Below, piece after piece: positions 1 through 8,621 of a stretch of DNA of 64,000 nt. Made by a program: the position numbers and the translations under genes. The stretch covers positions 248,001 to 312,000 of the forward strand of contig CBDBMT010000003.1 of assembly GCA_965207585.1 (NCBI GenBank), read 5' to 3'. Source of the DNA: Bin87 sp965207585. GTDB lineage: Bacteria > Chloroflexota > Dehalococcoidia > Lucifugimonadales > UBA3495. The first letter of the stretch is position 1; every line of letters begins with the position of its first letter. The notes beneath the pieces were generated by a model, which saw only the letters and a list, made by a program, of their open reading frames with translations, did not search any database and was not told the DNA's origin.

Positions 1-1
1 C

Positions 2-700
2 ATGGTCTCGCCGGCCCTGGAGATCATGGGCATGGAAATGCCCCGCATGGCCAAGCGCGCGGCCCGCGAGGCCGGAGTGCGCCTCATGGTTCACATCGGC
101 GACACTGAAAAGCGCTACCCGGCCGAGGTGATCCGCGACCTGCTTCCTCTCATGGAGCCAGGGGACATCGTCACCCACTTCTTCACCGCCAACCCGGGCG
201 GAGTGCTGGACAGCGACGGGAACCTGGTGCCTGAGGCCCGAGAAGCCCACGAGCGCGGCGTGTGGCTGGACACCGCCCACGGGCGCGCCAATTTCAGCTT
301 CGACATCGGCGAGCGGGTGCTGGATCAGGGCGTGGAACCCCACTGCATCAGCACCGACCTCACCGTGCCCGGTCGCATCCGCACGGTCCACAGCATGACC
401 GAGATGATGACCCGCTTCCTGGCCATGGGCTTCACCCTGGACCGGGTGGTGGAGATGTGCACCATCAATCCCGCCCGGGCCATCGGCGAGGAGGAGCGCC
501 TGGGCAGCCTGGAAGTCGGCAAGCAGGCCGACGTTTCGGTGCTGGACATCCAGGACGGCGACTGGGTCGTCTACGACGTGCTGGGCAACGGGCGGAACTC
601 GGAACGGGCGGTAACTCCCGTGCTGTCGGTAAAGCGCGGCGAGGTGTTCGAAGCCGGCTGGGGGCCCCGGCCCTGGGGCTGGGAGCCGGACAACGCCTAG
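2..700 (+). CDS. Amidohydrolase/deacetylase-family metallohydrolase (C-terminal part)
   Basis: This is the last 232 codons of a metal-dependent amidohydrolase; the frame is already open at the window edge, so the real start lies upstream. The visible part matches the second half of the TIM-barrel: a VHIGD segment, a THFFTANPGG segment with a likely metal-ligand histidine, and STDLTVPGR carrying the late aspartate. The C-terminal composite domain follows with the typical GSLEVGKQADVSVLD segment. Family knowledge suggests hydrolysis of a cyclic amide or N-acyl substrate; the substrate cannot be read from the sequence. It ends 106 bases before ispH on the same strand. Confidence 0.8.
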   Translation: MVSPALEIMGMEMPRMAKRAAREAGVRLMVHIGDTEKRYPAEVIRDLLPLMEPGDIVTHFFTANPGGVLDSDGNLVPEAREAHERGVWLDTAHGRANFSFDIGERVLDQGVEPHCISTDLTVPGRIRTVHSMTEMMTRFLAMGFTLDRVVEMCTINPARAIGEEERLGSLEVGKQADVSVLDIQDGDWVVYDVLGNGRNSERAVTPVLSVKRGEVFEAGWGPRPWGWEPDNA

Positions 701-806
701 AGGCAATATCCATCGTACGCGAGCAAAGATAAACAGGACTTACTGAATGAGCATTCAAGGGATCGTGGGCCGCAGGGGCGATGATGCGCTGCGAGAGGAT
801 TACAAG

Positions 807-1727
807 ATGGTTGAAGTGATATTGAGTTCCCCGAGAGGGTTCTGCGCCGGCGTCGTGCGGGCCATCGACGTGGTGGAGGAATGCTTGGAGCGATTCGGCC
901 CGCCCGTCTACGTCAAGCACCAGATCGTGCACAATCCCTACGTGGTGGCCGAATTGGAGCAGAAAGGCGCCATCACGGTGGAAGAGGTCGACGAGGTTCC
1001 GGACGGCTCGCTGGTGGTCTTCTCCGCCCACGGGTCGCCTCCGGAGGATTTCCAGAAGGCGGCCGAGCGCAACCTCAGGGTCATTGACGCGGTGTGCCCG
1101 CTGGTCACCCGCGTGCATAACGAGGCCAAGAAATACCACCGCGAAGGCAAGAGAGTGCTCCTGGTGGGCCACCAGGGCCACCAGGAGGTCCGCGGGACCA
1201 TGGGCCAGGCGCCCATGACGCTCATCAACGATTCCGCGCCCCTGTCCGAGCAGGAAGTCAGCGCCGAGATGGACTGGTCGGAGGACACCGAGGTGGCGGT
1301 CATAACCCAGACCACGCTGTCCGTGGGAGACACCGCCAATGCCATCGGCGCCATCCAGGAACGGTTCCCGGGCGCGGTGGTGCGCAACGACATCTGCTAC
1401 GCCACCACCAACCGCCAGGACGCAGTCACGCAGATGGCCGGACTGGTGGACGTGGTACTGGTGATCGGCGCGCAGAATTCATCGAACTGCAACCGCCTGC
1501 GGGAGGTCGCCGAGGCCAACGGAACGCCAGCCTACCTGATCAACGGCCCGGATGAAATCGACCCGGAATGGCTGGTGGGTTGCAAGCGGGCGGGAATAAC
1601 TTCAGGGGCATCCACTCCCGAAGTCCTGGTGGAAGCGGTGATCGAAGCGCTGGACCCCGCGAAGGTCACGCTCCTGGAAGGCGCGGAGGAAGACATCACC
1701 TTCACGCTGCCCCGGGAACTGCGCTGA
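807..1727 (+). CDS. ispH: 4-hydroxy-3-methylbut-2-enyl diphosphate reductase
   Basis: IspH catalyses the last step of the MEP isoprenoid pathway, reducing HMBPP to IPP and DMAPP with a [4Fe-4S] cluster. From the start chosen here (307 aa) the three cluster cysteines are at about residues 13 (GFCAGV), 97 (AVCPLV) and 197 (NDICYATTNRQ). The conserved histidine segments VHNP, SAHG and GHQGH are also present. An in-frame ATG at 747 would add 20 residues that do not look like the family. The ATG at 807 is preceded by GAGAGG at 793-798 with normal spacing and gives the usual N terminus. Length is normal for the short bacterial form. Confidence 0.95.
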   Translation: MVEVILSSPRGFCAGVVRAIDVVEECLERFGPPVYVKHQIVHNPYVVAELEQKGAITVEEVDEVPDGSLVVFSAHGSPPEDFQKAAERNLRVIDAVCPLVTRVHNEAKKYHREGKRVLLVGHQGHQEVRGTMGQAPMTLINDSAPLSEQEVSAEMDWSEDTEVAVITQTTLSVGDTANAIGAIQERFPGAVVRNDICYATTNRQDAVTQMAGLVDVVLVIGAQNSSNCNRLREVAEANGTPAYLINGPDEIDPEWLVGCKRAGITSGASTPEVLVEAVIEALDPAKVTLLEGAEEDITFTLPRELR

Positions 1728-1777
1728 TAACTCTGACGACTTCCGAGCCGCAAGAAGTTGATACGAGCGCCTTACCC

Positions 1778-2299
1778 ATGACCACTGCACCCGAGTTGCC
1801 GGAACCCGGCGTTCAAAGCACCGAAGACCGCTGCCAAATCAGTCGGCAGCTGCTCATCCACGCCCGTGAAGAACTGGCTGCGGGCAGTCGTCTGCAAGCC
1901 GGCGAAAAGGCCTGGGGCGCAGTGGTGCAGCCGATGAAAGCCATCGCCGAGCAACGGGGCTGGCCGCATAAATCCCATCAGGACGTGCGCGAAGTGGCCA
2001 CCCAAGTCGCAATGGAATACGGCTTTGGCGGTGACCAATACGAAGCCTTGTATGAAGCCTATTGGATCGGCCACCAGAACTTTTACGAAAACTACCACCA
2101 CGTTGAAGACCTGGCCGAGATGATTGACAAGGTTGAGGAATTGGTTCCCTACCTGATTGGTCTAACCAGCGAACCGCCACGCCCGTTCACCATCACCAGC
2201 AGCCGGCAGTTGCGACGGCTGCGCCGCTTCACCGGCGATGACAGCCTGGAAATCGGAGATACGTCGCCAGTGGGATTTTCGCGGAGGGACACATGGTAA
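1778..2299 (+). CDS. PaREP1/HEPN-like helical protein
   Basis: A 173-residue, mostly helical protein. Its central part (EKAWGAVVQPMKAIAEQRGWPHKSHQDVREV, given here only as the landmarks EKAWGA and RGWPHKSHQDV) matches the pattern of a second gene in this window at 40644-41027 (NKLWGA and RGWPHGAHRDL). This is the layout of PaREP1-type proteins, which are placed near the HEPN superfamily. I infer a stress or toxin-antitoxin role because its stop overlaps the hicB start by seven bases. The ATG at 1778 is the first plausible start after ispH; longer in-frame starts fall inside ispH. No enzymatic motif is certain. Confidence 0.65.
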   Translation: MTTAPELPEPGVQSTEDRCQISRQLLIHAREELAAGSRLQAGEKAWGAVVQPMKAIAEQRGWPHKSHQDVREVATQVAMEYGFGGDQYEALYEAYWIGHQNFYENYHHVEDLAEMIDKVEELVPYLIGLTSEPPRPFTITSSRQLRRLRRFTGDDSLEIGDTSPVGFSRRDTW

Positions 2300-2607
2300 C
2301 GACAAAGGACCACTCCGGGTTGGAAAAAGACGACGCAGCGCCCCAGCCCGAGGAGTTCGAGGTGGCGCTGGTGTCTGGCCCCGACGAACCCGGCTATAGC
2401 GTCTTTGTACCCGCCCTGCCTGGTTGTGCCAGTGAGGGCGATGATTGGGACGAAGCGTTGTATATGATCCAAGGCGCCATCGAACTTTTTTTGGAAAAAG
2501 CAGGGCGTCCCTCGGCGGAAGAAGTCCAAGATATGGAGCAGATAAGGCAGGATTGGGAACCGCAAGGATACCTGGTGGAAACAGCTGCGGTGTGGGTCAA
2601 CGGCTGA
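2293..2607 (+). CDS. hicB: HicB-family antitoxin
   Basis: This 104-residue protein has the partial RNase-H-like HicB fold: PGYSVFVPALPGCASEGDDWDEAL is the diagnostic strand-turn-helix region (landmarks PGYSVFVPALPGC), followed by an amphipathic helix ending near FLEKAG. HicB proteins bind and neutralise the HicA mRNA interferase and often repress their own promoter. GGAGGG at 2283-2288 gives a good ribosome site for the ATG at 2293. The gene overlaps the upstream PaREP1-like gene by seven bases and its TGA is followed directly by the hicA ATG. The order antitoxin then toxin is the less common one for hicAB. No separate DNA-binding domain is obvious. Confidence 0.82.
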   Translation: MVTTKDHSGLEKDDAAPQPEEFEVALVSGPDEPGYSVFVPALPGCASEGDDWDEALYMIQGAIELFLEKAGRPSAEEVQDMEQIRQDWEPQGYLVETAAVWVNG

Positions 2608-2928
2608 ATGCCGGTCCCAATCTACAACGTGCCCTTCGGTGAGGCGGTAGCGGTGTTTCGCAGATTTGGATTTGAAGTAATCAGCCGCCGCCGTCGGGGC
2701 CGAGGCAGCCACGTCATATTGTCCAATGGCGAAATAAGCATCACGCTAACCGATTGGGGCAGCCGGCCAATGCGTGGGCGCACCTTGGGCAGCGAGGTGG
2801 AACGCGCCGGCATCGACGTTACGGCTTTCCTCTGGGCCCTGGGCCGGCACAACCGACGGGGACACCCGGCGCCTCGCGGCTGGCGGCCCGGTATGCCGGT
2901 TCCGGCAGAGGAGCGCGACCGAGGATAG
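2608..2928 (+). CDS. hicA: HicA-family mRNA interferase toxin
   Basis: A 106-residue HicA/YcfA-type toxin with a double-stranded-RNA-binding-like fold. The N-terminal helix and strand (VFRRFGFEVISRR) lead to RGRGSHVILSNG, which carries the catalytic histidine in the family GSH motif. HicA normally cleaves mRNA during translation. Its start is immediately after the hicB stop, so the two are translationally coupled. The C terminus (about 30 residues after AFLWALGRH) is longer than in typical HicA proteins of 60-80 residues and is rich in Arg, Gly and Pro. Function is inferred from family and context. Confidence 0.78.
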   Translation: MPVPIYNVPFGEAVAVFRRFGFEVISRRRRGRGSHVILSNGEISITLTDWGSRPMRGRTLGSEVERAGIDVTAFLWALGRHNRRGHPAPRGWRPGMPVPAEERDRG

Positions 2929-2935
2929 CAGACAA

Positions 2936-4415
2936 TCAGCCGTTGCTTTTGAGAAGCCGCTCTACTGCCGGCTCCACCGCCGCTCCTTACGGCGAGTTGC
3001 GCAGCCACGCCCGCAGTTCCTTTCGCGCTATCCTCACCGTTAGCCGGTCGCCTCGCTGCGCCCGCAGCTCCGCGAGCCGTTCTGACGCGCCTCGGGCTGC
3101 TGCCGCCCCGGAGCGGGCAACCTCCAGATGCAGGGCGTTGGCAAGGTCAAACTCTGGTATCGGCAGCTTCCAAAGTTGCTTGTGCAAATGGCGCGCCCCA
3201 AACTAGCCCTTGGCCATCAATGGCTGCACTGCGTCGTACAGCGCATTGCTGTTGATGATTGCCAGCAGGTAGTGAGCCTCCAGCATATTTCGGCAAGTAA
3301 TCCAATACAAAGTTTCGTCAATTATTGCATCATCGTTCGCCAGAATTGCCGCTGTCGGTACTCCTGCTTCCGATTGAACAATTCGAACGGTCCTTCTGAC
3401 GGGGTATTGCCACCAATCCAATTGACTGGACAACACATTATGATAGTCAATGCGATCCAGCAGATTCAGTTTGTTAGCCGTCGCTTTGTTATCTTCCCAC
3501 ATCTGGTTGATAGTCTGCCACCGTCCACGCATCCGACGTTCGAGCCCGCCCAGCCGGATGCCGCCCGGTCCGTTGTCGTCGAAGGGTATCCGGTATTCAT
3601 TTTGTTTCACCGGCAAGGCGGCCTGGAGCGGTTCCAGCAGGGCGTAGGGAACCAACGATTCGTTCAAGTACACGTCATGGACGTGCTGGCTTTCAATCGT
3701 CTGTTCCGTGATGGCGGTCAGGTCCAAATCGCGCCAGGGCGCCTTATCCTGGGATCCGCGACGTGGGTTGACGGTGATTGTTTGAGCCGCCTGCACGAAG
3801 CCTGATTACTGGCGTAACGACCACCCGGCCAGATGCCGTACTGCCGCCAACTCTGGTCTCTCAGTTCTTCCCGTAAATACTGGCCGTCTGGTTATAGTTC
3901 AGCCACGGCGGGTTGCCGACCACCACGTCCACCTTGCTGCGACTGATGGCCACCGGCCGCACCATGTTGCGGGTGTAATAGGCCCAAATGTGGTTGCGCC
4001 CCTCGCGGTGCAGCCGTTGCAGCGTTCTGATAGTATCGGCCAAGGTGTCCCGCTCGCTGGCGTCAGTGATGCCATGATCCTCCAGGGCCAGCATCGGGTC
4101 ATTGTCCTGTTCGATGTCGACAGCCACTTGGCTTATCAGCGAGTCGAAGATGTTGGCCCGTTCCACCAGGGTCATCGGAAACGCCAGCGCCACACTGCCT
4201 ATCTCCTCCAGCCGCGTCGCAATGCTCACAATATGCTCGGCGAACATATCGTCGGTACGGTAGCCCAGCTGTAGTGCGTCGCCCAAAAAGACTGGCACCG
4301 AGCCGGAGGCGTCGTAGCCGGCTTCAACTACTGCATTGATGGCGGGCCGGGCCGCGATGGCCCAGGCGGCCCGGGCCAGATGGACGGCGGCCGGGTGCAC
4401 GTCGATGCCGTCAGG
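2936..4415 (-). pseudogene. Decayed N6-adenine DNA methyltransferase (Eco57I-like)
   Basis: Remains of a large restriction-modification methyltransferase. The frame just after the ion-channel stop encodes GIDVHPAAV, which resembles the end of motif I, and later VVVGNPPWLNY, the catalytic NPPW motif IV near 3900. The frame then breaks at about 3870 and continues in another frame (RDQSWRQYGIW), breaks again near 3200, and continues as LWKLPIPEFD, the typical C-terminal segment. A GAA-to-TAA type nonsense codon at about 2987 interrupts SP-GAAVE, and homologous-looking frame runs on to 2936. The N-terminal half, including the AdoMet motif, is missing and has been replaced by the ion-channel gene. 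Confidence 0.75.
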
Positions 4416-5285
4416 CTAACCCAGGGCCGGCGGCCAGTGCGTTTGCCGTCGCTGGGCGGCGCTCTGCACCCGGCAGGCGCTCAATTCCACCTGGCCGGCG
4501 GTGTCCCGGGCCTGCTGGATGGCCTCCATGAAATTGGAGGTCAGGATGCCGGCGGGCAGCGCGAACAGGCCGATGCCCAGCAGGGCGATGAAACCGGCGA
4601 TGACCCTCCCCACCAGCGTCCCCGGCACCACCTCCAGCGACGGCAGCGTGGTCAGGATCACCACCGAGGCCCATAGTGAATCGCCGATGGACCCGAACTG
4701 CTCGTGGTTGCCGCTGGGCAGTTTCGTTTCCGCCGAGTGCATCAGGTAGCCCGCCGCCAGCCAGAACACGCTCAGCGTCACCAGCACGCTGATCAGCTGC
4801 GATGCCGACCGCATCATCACCCGTCCCATCAGGCGCATGGCCGGGAAGCGTCTTCCGGTCATTATCAGCCGCGACACCAGGCGGAATATCGGCAGCACTT
4901 CCACCTCACCGAAGACGATCATCACCACCAGCGTCGGCCAGATGGCGATGAAATCTATGATAGCCGCAGCGTTGGTGGTGGCGTACCGCAGCCGGCTCTT
5001 CCATCCCCCCTGCCGGTAGTTGCGATGCCACACTATGCACCACAGCCGGATGAGGTACTCGGCGGCGAACACGCTGATGAAGAAGAACTCCAGCTTGGTG
5101 TTGCCGATGGCCAGGTTCACCGCGCTGAACAGGACCAGCCCGAAGATGGTGAAGTCCACCACCCGCGCCGCGCCGCCGCTGTCCGCCTCCAGGACATGGA
5201 ACACGGCGTGCTGGAGACGCACGTAGGGATGGGCGTCGGGCAGCCGGCATTGCAGCAGGGAAAACCCGCCGGAAAATATCCCCAT
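4416..5285 (-). CDS. Voltage-gated-type ion channel (6TM) with degenerate pore filter
   Basis: A 289-residue membrane protein with the Ion_trans layout: helices around VVDFTIFGLVLFSAVNLAI, FFFISVFAAEYLIRLW and AAAIIDFIAIWPTLVVMIVF, an S4-like segment with spaced arginines (RLVSRLIMTGRR), then two pore-flanking helices. Where a potassium channel would read TTVGYGD, this protein has TTLPSLEVVPGT: the flanking residues match but GYG is absent. It may be a non-selective channel or have lost conduction. The last residues after FMEAIQQAR look unrelated to the family, and the stop codon lies in the same frame as the methyltransferase remnant that follows, which suggests a deletion joined the two genes. 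Confidence 0.75.
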   Translation of the reverse strand: MGIFSGGFSLLQCRLPDAHPYVRLQHAVFHVLEADSGGAARVVDFTIFGLVLFSAVNLAIGNTKLEFFFISVFAAEYLIRLWCIVWHRNYRQGGWKSRLRYATTNAAAIIDFIAIWPTLVVMIVFGEVEVLPIFRLVSRLIMTGRRFPAMRLMGRVMMRSASQLISVLVTLSVFWLAAGYLMHSAETKLPSGNHEQFGSIGDSLWASVVILTTLPSLEVVPGTLVGRVIAGFIALLGIGLFALPAGILTSNFMEAIQQARDTAGQVELSACRVQSAAQRRQTHWPPALG

Positions 5286-5306
5286 GGGTCGATGCGCGAG
5301 GGGTTG

Positions 5307-5439
5307 TCAGAATCAGGCCCCGTATCAAGTACGGGGTGACGTTATTTTAGGAATTGAAGGATTTATCGGATTGGGCTTCCACTGCCGCCGGACGGCTTCA
5401 ATCCTGAAAATCCCCAAATCCGGTAAATCCTGATTCTGA
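5307..5439. repeat. Palindromic intergenic repeat, family 1 copy A
   Basis: The ends TCAGAATCAGG and CCTGATTCTGA are perfect inverted repeats of 11 bases. Inside, a GGATTTATCGGATT-like arm faces CCCAAATCCGGTAAATCC. A further small palindrome (CCCCGTA-TCAAG-TACGGGG, 5318-5336) sits near the left end. Related copies are at 56328-56435 and 61579-61658. It lies between a channel gene and an SDR gene whose stop codons face away from it, so part of it could also act in transcription termination. Confidence 0.75.
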
Positions 5440-5449
5440 CGATCCGGCG

Positions 5450-6196
5450 TTACATCGCCGTGCGACCGCCGTCGATCACCAGTTCGCTACCGGTCATGAA
5501 GGACGCCTCGTCCGACGCAAGGAACAGCACCCCGTAGGCGATGTCCTCCGCCTGGCCCAGGCGGCCCAGCGGGGTCCGGTTCAGCCGGTCCTCGCGCCCG
5601 CCGGCGGCCAGCAGGTCGGCGGTCATGTCGGTCTCGATGGTGCCGGGATGGACGCTGTTGCAGCGGATGCCGTCGCCAGCGTGCTGGATGGCCGTGGACT
5701 TGGTGAACAGGCGCACCGCGCCCTTGGAAGCGGTGTAGGCCGAGGAGATGTGGTTGCCCACCAGTCCGGCCACGCTGGAGATGTTCACGATGGAACCGCC
5801 GCCGTTGCGCCGCAGTTCGGGGATGGCCGCCTTGGTGCCCAGGAATACGCCCTTGGCGTTGACGCTCATGGTGACGTCCCAGTTCTCCATCGTGGTGTTC
5901 TCAACCCGCTCCGGCATGTATACGCCGGCGTTGTTCACCAGGATGTCCAGCTTTCCGAACCGCTCCACCGTGGCCCCGATGGCGTCTTTCCAGGACTGCT
6001 CGTCGGTCACGTCCAGGTGGACGAACAGGCACTCGCCGCCCAACTCATTGATCTCGGCCTCCACCTGTCGTCCCAACTCGTCGCGCAGGTCGCCGATGAC
6101 CACCTTGCAACCCTCGCGGGAGAACATTCGCGCCTCGGTGGCGCCCATGCCCCGGGCGCCGCCGCTGATGAAAGCCACCTTGTTTTCCAGTCGCAT
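5450..6196 (-). CDS. Short-chain dehydrogenase/reductase (SDR), paralogue 1
   Basis: A classical 248-residue SDR, an NAD(P)-dependent oxidoreductase. The Rossmann motif is SGGARGMG (residues 11-18), NNAG is at 88-91, and the catalytic set is Ser140/141, Tyr154 and Lys158 in YTASK. The C terminus has the common FMTGSELVIDGG segment. The aspartate after the second strand (GDLRD) suggests preference for NAD over NADP. It is closely related to the SDR at 7611-8363: both start MRLENKVA and share long identical blocks. A GAGG site precedes the ATG. The substrate is not readable; secondary alcohols or ketones are likely. Confidence 0.92.
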   Translation of the reverse strand: MRLENKVAFISGGARGMGATEARMFSREGCKVVIGDLRDELGRQVEAEINELGGECLFVHLDVTDEQSWKDAIGATVERFGKLDILVNNAGVYMPERVENTTMENWDVTMSVNAKGVFLGTKAAIPELRRNGGGSIVNISSVAGLVGNHISSAYTASKGAVRLFTKSTAIQHAGDGIRCNSVHPGTIETDMTADLLAAGGREDRLNRTPLGRLGQAEDIAYGVLFLASDEASFMTGSELVIDGGRTAM

Positions 6197-6214
6197 TTTG
6201 CCAGTACCTCGCTG

Positions 6215-6943
6215 TTATGTTTGCTGTCGCAGTTGCGCCAGTTGCTCACGGAGCCGGGCGACTTCGGCTTCGGCCGCTTGCCGAGCTGCTTCACTCTCTT
6301 GGAGGGCCGCCTCGGTCTCCTGGTGGGTCCGGAGCCATTCGCCCGTCGCCGGGTCGTATAGCCGCAACGTCAAGTCAGGCACTACGACTATATCCAATCC
6401 CAGCACTGCGCTGCGAGCGCGCAGATTGCCATCGTCGCCGGCCGTCAGGGGCTGTTCCCGATATTCCGTACCGTCCAGCCTCTCCAGCACGAGAGCCGGC
6501 GTAAAGTAGTTTCCGGTCGGATCGAAGCGCACATACTCCGCAACACCCATGTCGGCGTAGATGCGGCGCTTTTCGGTGGCGTCCCGCCGCCAGGTTCTAG
6601 AAGAGGCGATCTCCATGATGAAGTCCGGGGCCCGGCCCTCGCGCCAGACCAGCCAAGAGTCCCGCGGGTGACGGCTGGTGACGCCAAAGACCACGAAGAC
6701 ATCGGGCGCGACCCTGACGTCGTTCCGGTTCATCCGGTAGTAGATCAGCATGTCGCCGCCGACGTAAACGTCCTCGCGCTCGTGGTATTGAACGCGCAGC
6801 GTGGAAACGGTTTCGGTCAGGGGCGTATATTGCGCTTCGGATTCGGCCATGGGTTCACCGTCTGAGGACGGGTATTCGATGGTGAGGTCATCAACCTCAT
6901 CCTCGTCAAAAGGAACCTGGGGCCTTGCGGTTTTGCTGACCAT
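6215..6943 (-). CDS. Uma2-family (DUF820) PD-(D/E)XK nuclease-like protein with coiled-coil tail
   Basis: A 242-residue protein of the Uma2 family, which has a restriction-endonuclease-like fold. The expected triad is visible as APDVFVV (Asp), DFIMEIAS (Glu) and TEKRRIY (Lys). The last 40 residues (from about EWLRTHQETEAALQES) form a strongly charged Ala/Glu/Arg coiled coil. Uma2 genes are often present in many copies in cyanobacteria and Chloroflexota; their biological role is not settled. This window has three others (15785, 34621, 60020). It stops 18 bases before the SDR start on the same strand. Confidence 0.85.
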   Translation of the reverse strand: MVSKTARPQVPFDEDEVDDLTIEYPSSDGEPMAESEAQYTPLTETVSTLRVQYHEREDVYVGGDMLIYYRMNRNDVRVAPDVFVVFGVTSRHPRDSWLVWREGRAPDFIMEIASSRTWRRDATEKRRIYADMGVAEYVRFDPTGNYFTPALVLERLDGTEYREQPLTAGDDGNLRARSAVLGLDIVVVPDLTLRLYDPATGEWLRTHQETEAALQESEAARQAAEAEVARLREQLAQLRQQT

Positions 6944-7013
6944 GGATTTTGCTCCGAACGTCTGCGGTGCATTGGGGAGCGGTCGTCTTCGATAGGCCGC
7001 TTTCCACCGGACA

Positions 7014-7598
7014 TTATAGGCGAGGCCGGCGCCGGATGCCCAAGGCGATAACGCCGGCCAACAGGGACAGGCTGGCGATGTCCATCGGTTTCGGGCCCGG
7101 GCCAGACGGGACTGCGCAGGCGCCTCCTTCAGCCGTTTTCGTATCGGGAGAGGCTTCCGGCTGATGTCCCGGTCCCAGCGCCACGAAGTCTACGAATGCC
7201 ATCCAGGCTGGGGCGGTGCGGGTGCACAACCCGGTTCTGTTGCTGCCCCAGGTATAGACGATGTAGTTCCGCCCTTCTTTGAACTGGTACCCGCAGGATA
7301 TTCCGCTGTTCTCCGTTTCAACGGTGAAGGTTTCCCGGAGCGGCCCTTTCCAGACCCGGCTGACTTTGAATTCCACTTCCACCGGGTCGGCGGATGAGAG
7401 GCGGTACGGCGAAGTGCCCTTGAATTTGATGGACGTCACTTTGCCGGCGAACACGGCGTCGGCCCGTTCCAGAGCCTCTCCCGGTGAGCCGGACGGCGCA
7501 CACGTGCAGGCATGGACCGGCTCGGGCCGGCCCAGCGCTGCCAGCAAGCCGAGGATCATCCCCGCCGACAGCAGCAGAGCCAGGGCCAGGTGACGCAC
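7014..7598 (-). CDS. Secreted, membrane-anchored NTR/TIMP-like domain protein
   Basis: A 194-residue exported protein. A signal peptide (MRHLALALLLSAGMILGLLAAL) ends before HACTCAP; the CTC at the mature N terminus is the landmark of netrin/TIMP-like (NTR) domains. The body (ADAVFAGKV, VWKGPL, ISCGYQFKEGRNYIVY, LCTRT) carries four further cysteines able to form disulfides. The end is a hydrophobic segment (IASLSLLAGVIALGI) followed by RRRPRL, which resembles a C-terminal sorting or anchor signal. In animals TIMPs bind metalloproteases through the N-terminal Cys; whether this bacterial form does so is unknown. Confidence 0.7.
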   Translation of the reverse strand: MRHLALALLLSAGMILGLLAALGRPEPVHACTCAPSGSPGEALERADAVFAGKVTSIKFKGTSPYRLSSADPVEVEFKVSRVWKGPLRETFTVETENSGISCGYQFKEGRNYIVYTWGSNRTGLCTRTAPAWMAFVDFVALGPGHQPEASPDTKTAEGGACAVPSGPGPKPMDIASLSLLAGVIALGIRRRPRL

Positions 7599-7610
7599 GG
7601 GAGCGGCCTG

Positions 7611-8363
7611 CTACTGCGCGAACAAACCGCCGTCGATCACCAGCTCGCTGCCCGTCATGAAAGAGGATTCGTCGGAAGCCAGGAAGAGCACGCCCCAGGC
7701 CACGTCCTCGGCCTGCCCGACCCGGCCGATGGGCGTCCGGTCCAGAGACGCTTGCCGCGCCGCGTCGTCCCGCAGCAGCGTGGGCGTGGTCATGGGCGTC
7801 TCGATGATGCCCGGGTGCACCGAGTTGCAGCGGATACCTTCGGCCGCGTACTGGATGGCCGTGGACTTGGTGAACAGGCGGACCGCGCCCTTGGTCGCCC
7901 CATAGGCCGGCGCCCGCCAGCTTCCGATCAGGCCAGCCACGCTGGAGATGTTGATGATGGAACCGCCACCGGCCTTGCGCATCTCGGGAATCGCGGCCTT
8001 GGTTCCCAGGAACACACCCTTGGCGTTGATATCGAAAATGTTGTCCCACAGCTCTTCACTGGTGTCCTCGATGCCCACCTGCCGGTAAATGCCGGCGTTG
8101 TTCACCAGAATGTCCAGCTTGCCGAACCGCTCCACGGCGGTGTTGACGGCAGCGTTCCATTCGTCTTCGCTGGTGACGTCCAGCTTCACGAAAACACACT
8201 CGCCGCCGGTCTCGTTGATCTCGGCTTCCAGCTGCCGGCCCTCGTCTTCCAGCACATCCGCGATGACCACCTTGCACCCCTCGCCGGCGAAGAGCCTGGC
8301 CTCGGCGGCCCCCTGCCCCCGGGACCCACCGCTGATCAGAGCAACCTTGTTTTCCAAACGCAT
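7611..8363 (-). CDS. Short-chain dehydrogenase/reductase (SDR), paralogue 2
   Basis: A 250-residue classical SDR and a close paralogue of the gene at 5450-6196. Landmarks are SGGSRGQG (11-18), NNAG (88-91), Ser140/141, and Tyr154/Lys158 in YGATK. The sequence FVKLDVTSEDEW gives the DVT motif that stabilises the core. A GAGG site lies seven bases before the ATG. The pair probably arose by local duplication with the Uma2 and NTR genes lying between them. The substrate is unknown. The shared FMTGSELVIDGG C terminus suggests similar quaternary structure, usually a tetramer. Confidence 0.92.
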   Translation of the reverse strand: MRLENKVALISGGSRGQGAAEARLFAGEGCKVVIADVLEDEGRQLEAEINETGGECVFVKLDVTSEDEWNAAVNTAVERFGKLDILVNNAGIYRQVGIEDTSEELWDNIFDINAKGVFLGTKAAIPEMRKAGGGSIINISSVAGLIGSWRAPAYGATKGAVRLFTKSTAIQYAAEGIRCNSVHPGIIETPMTTPTLLRDDAARQASLDRTPIGRVGQAEDVAWGVLFLASDESSFMTGSELVIDGGLFAQ

Positions 8364-8621
8364 GGCAATACCTCAACCCACAATTGCTGCCGGTACTTCG
8401 CAACGATTGTAACCTCAGCGGAAAGGCCGTCAAGCACGGTTCGACAGGACACTGCCCTTCCCGTGGGTTGGGATATACTAACGCGGCGACATTATCAACT
8501 ATGCAGCGCTGCATCCGCCCCCTGGCTCTGATCTGCCCATGCTCGCCGGCCGCGGTACGCCGCAACCACAAATAGGAAGGACGACATCGCAACGCCTACC
8601 GCAGCGACGGGCCGCAGAGAG

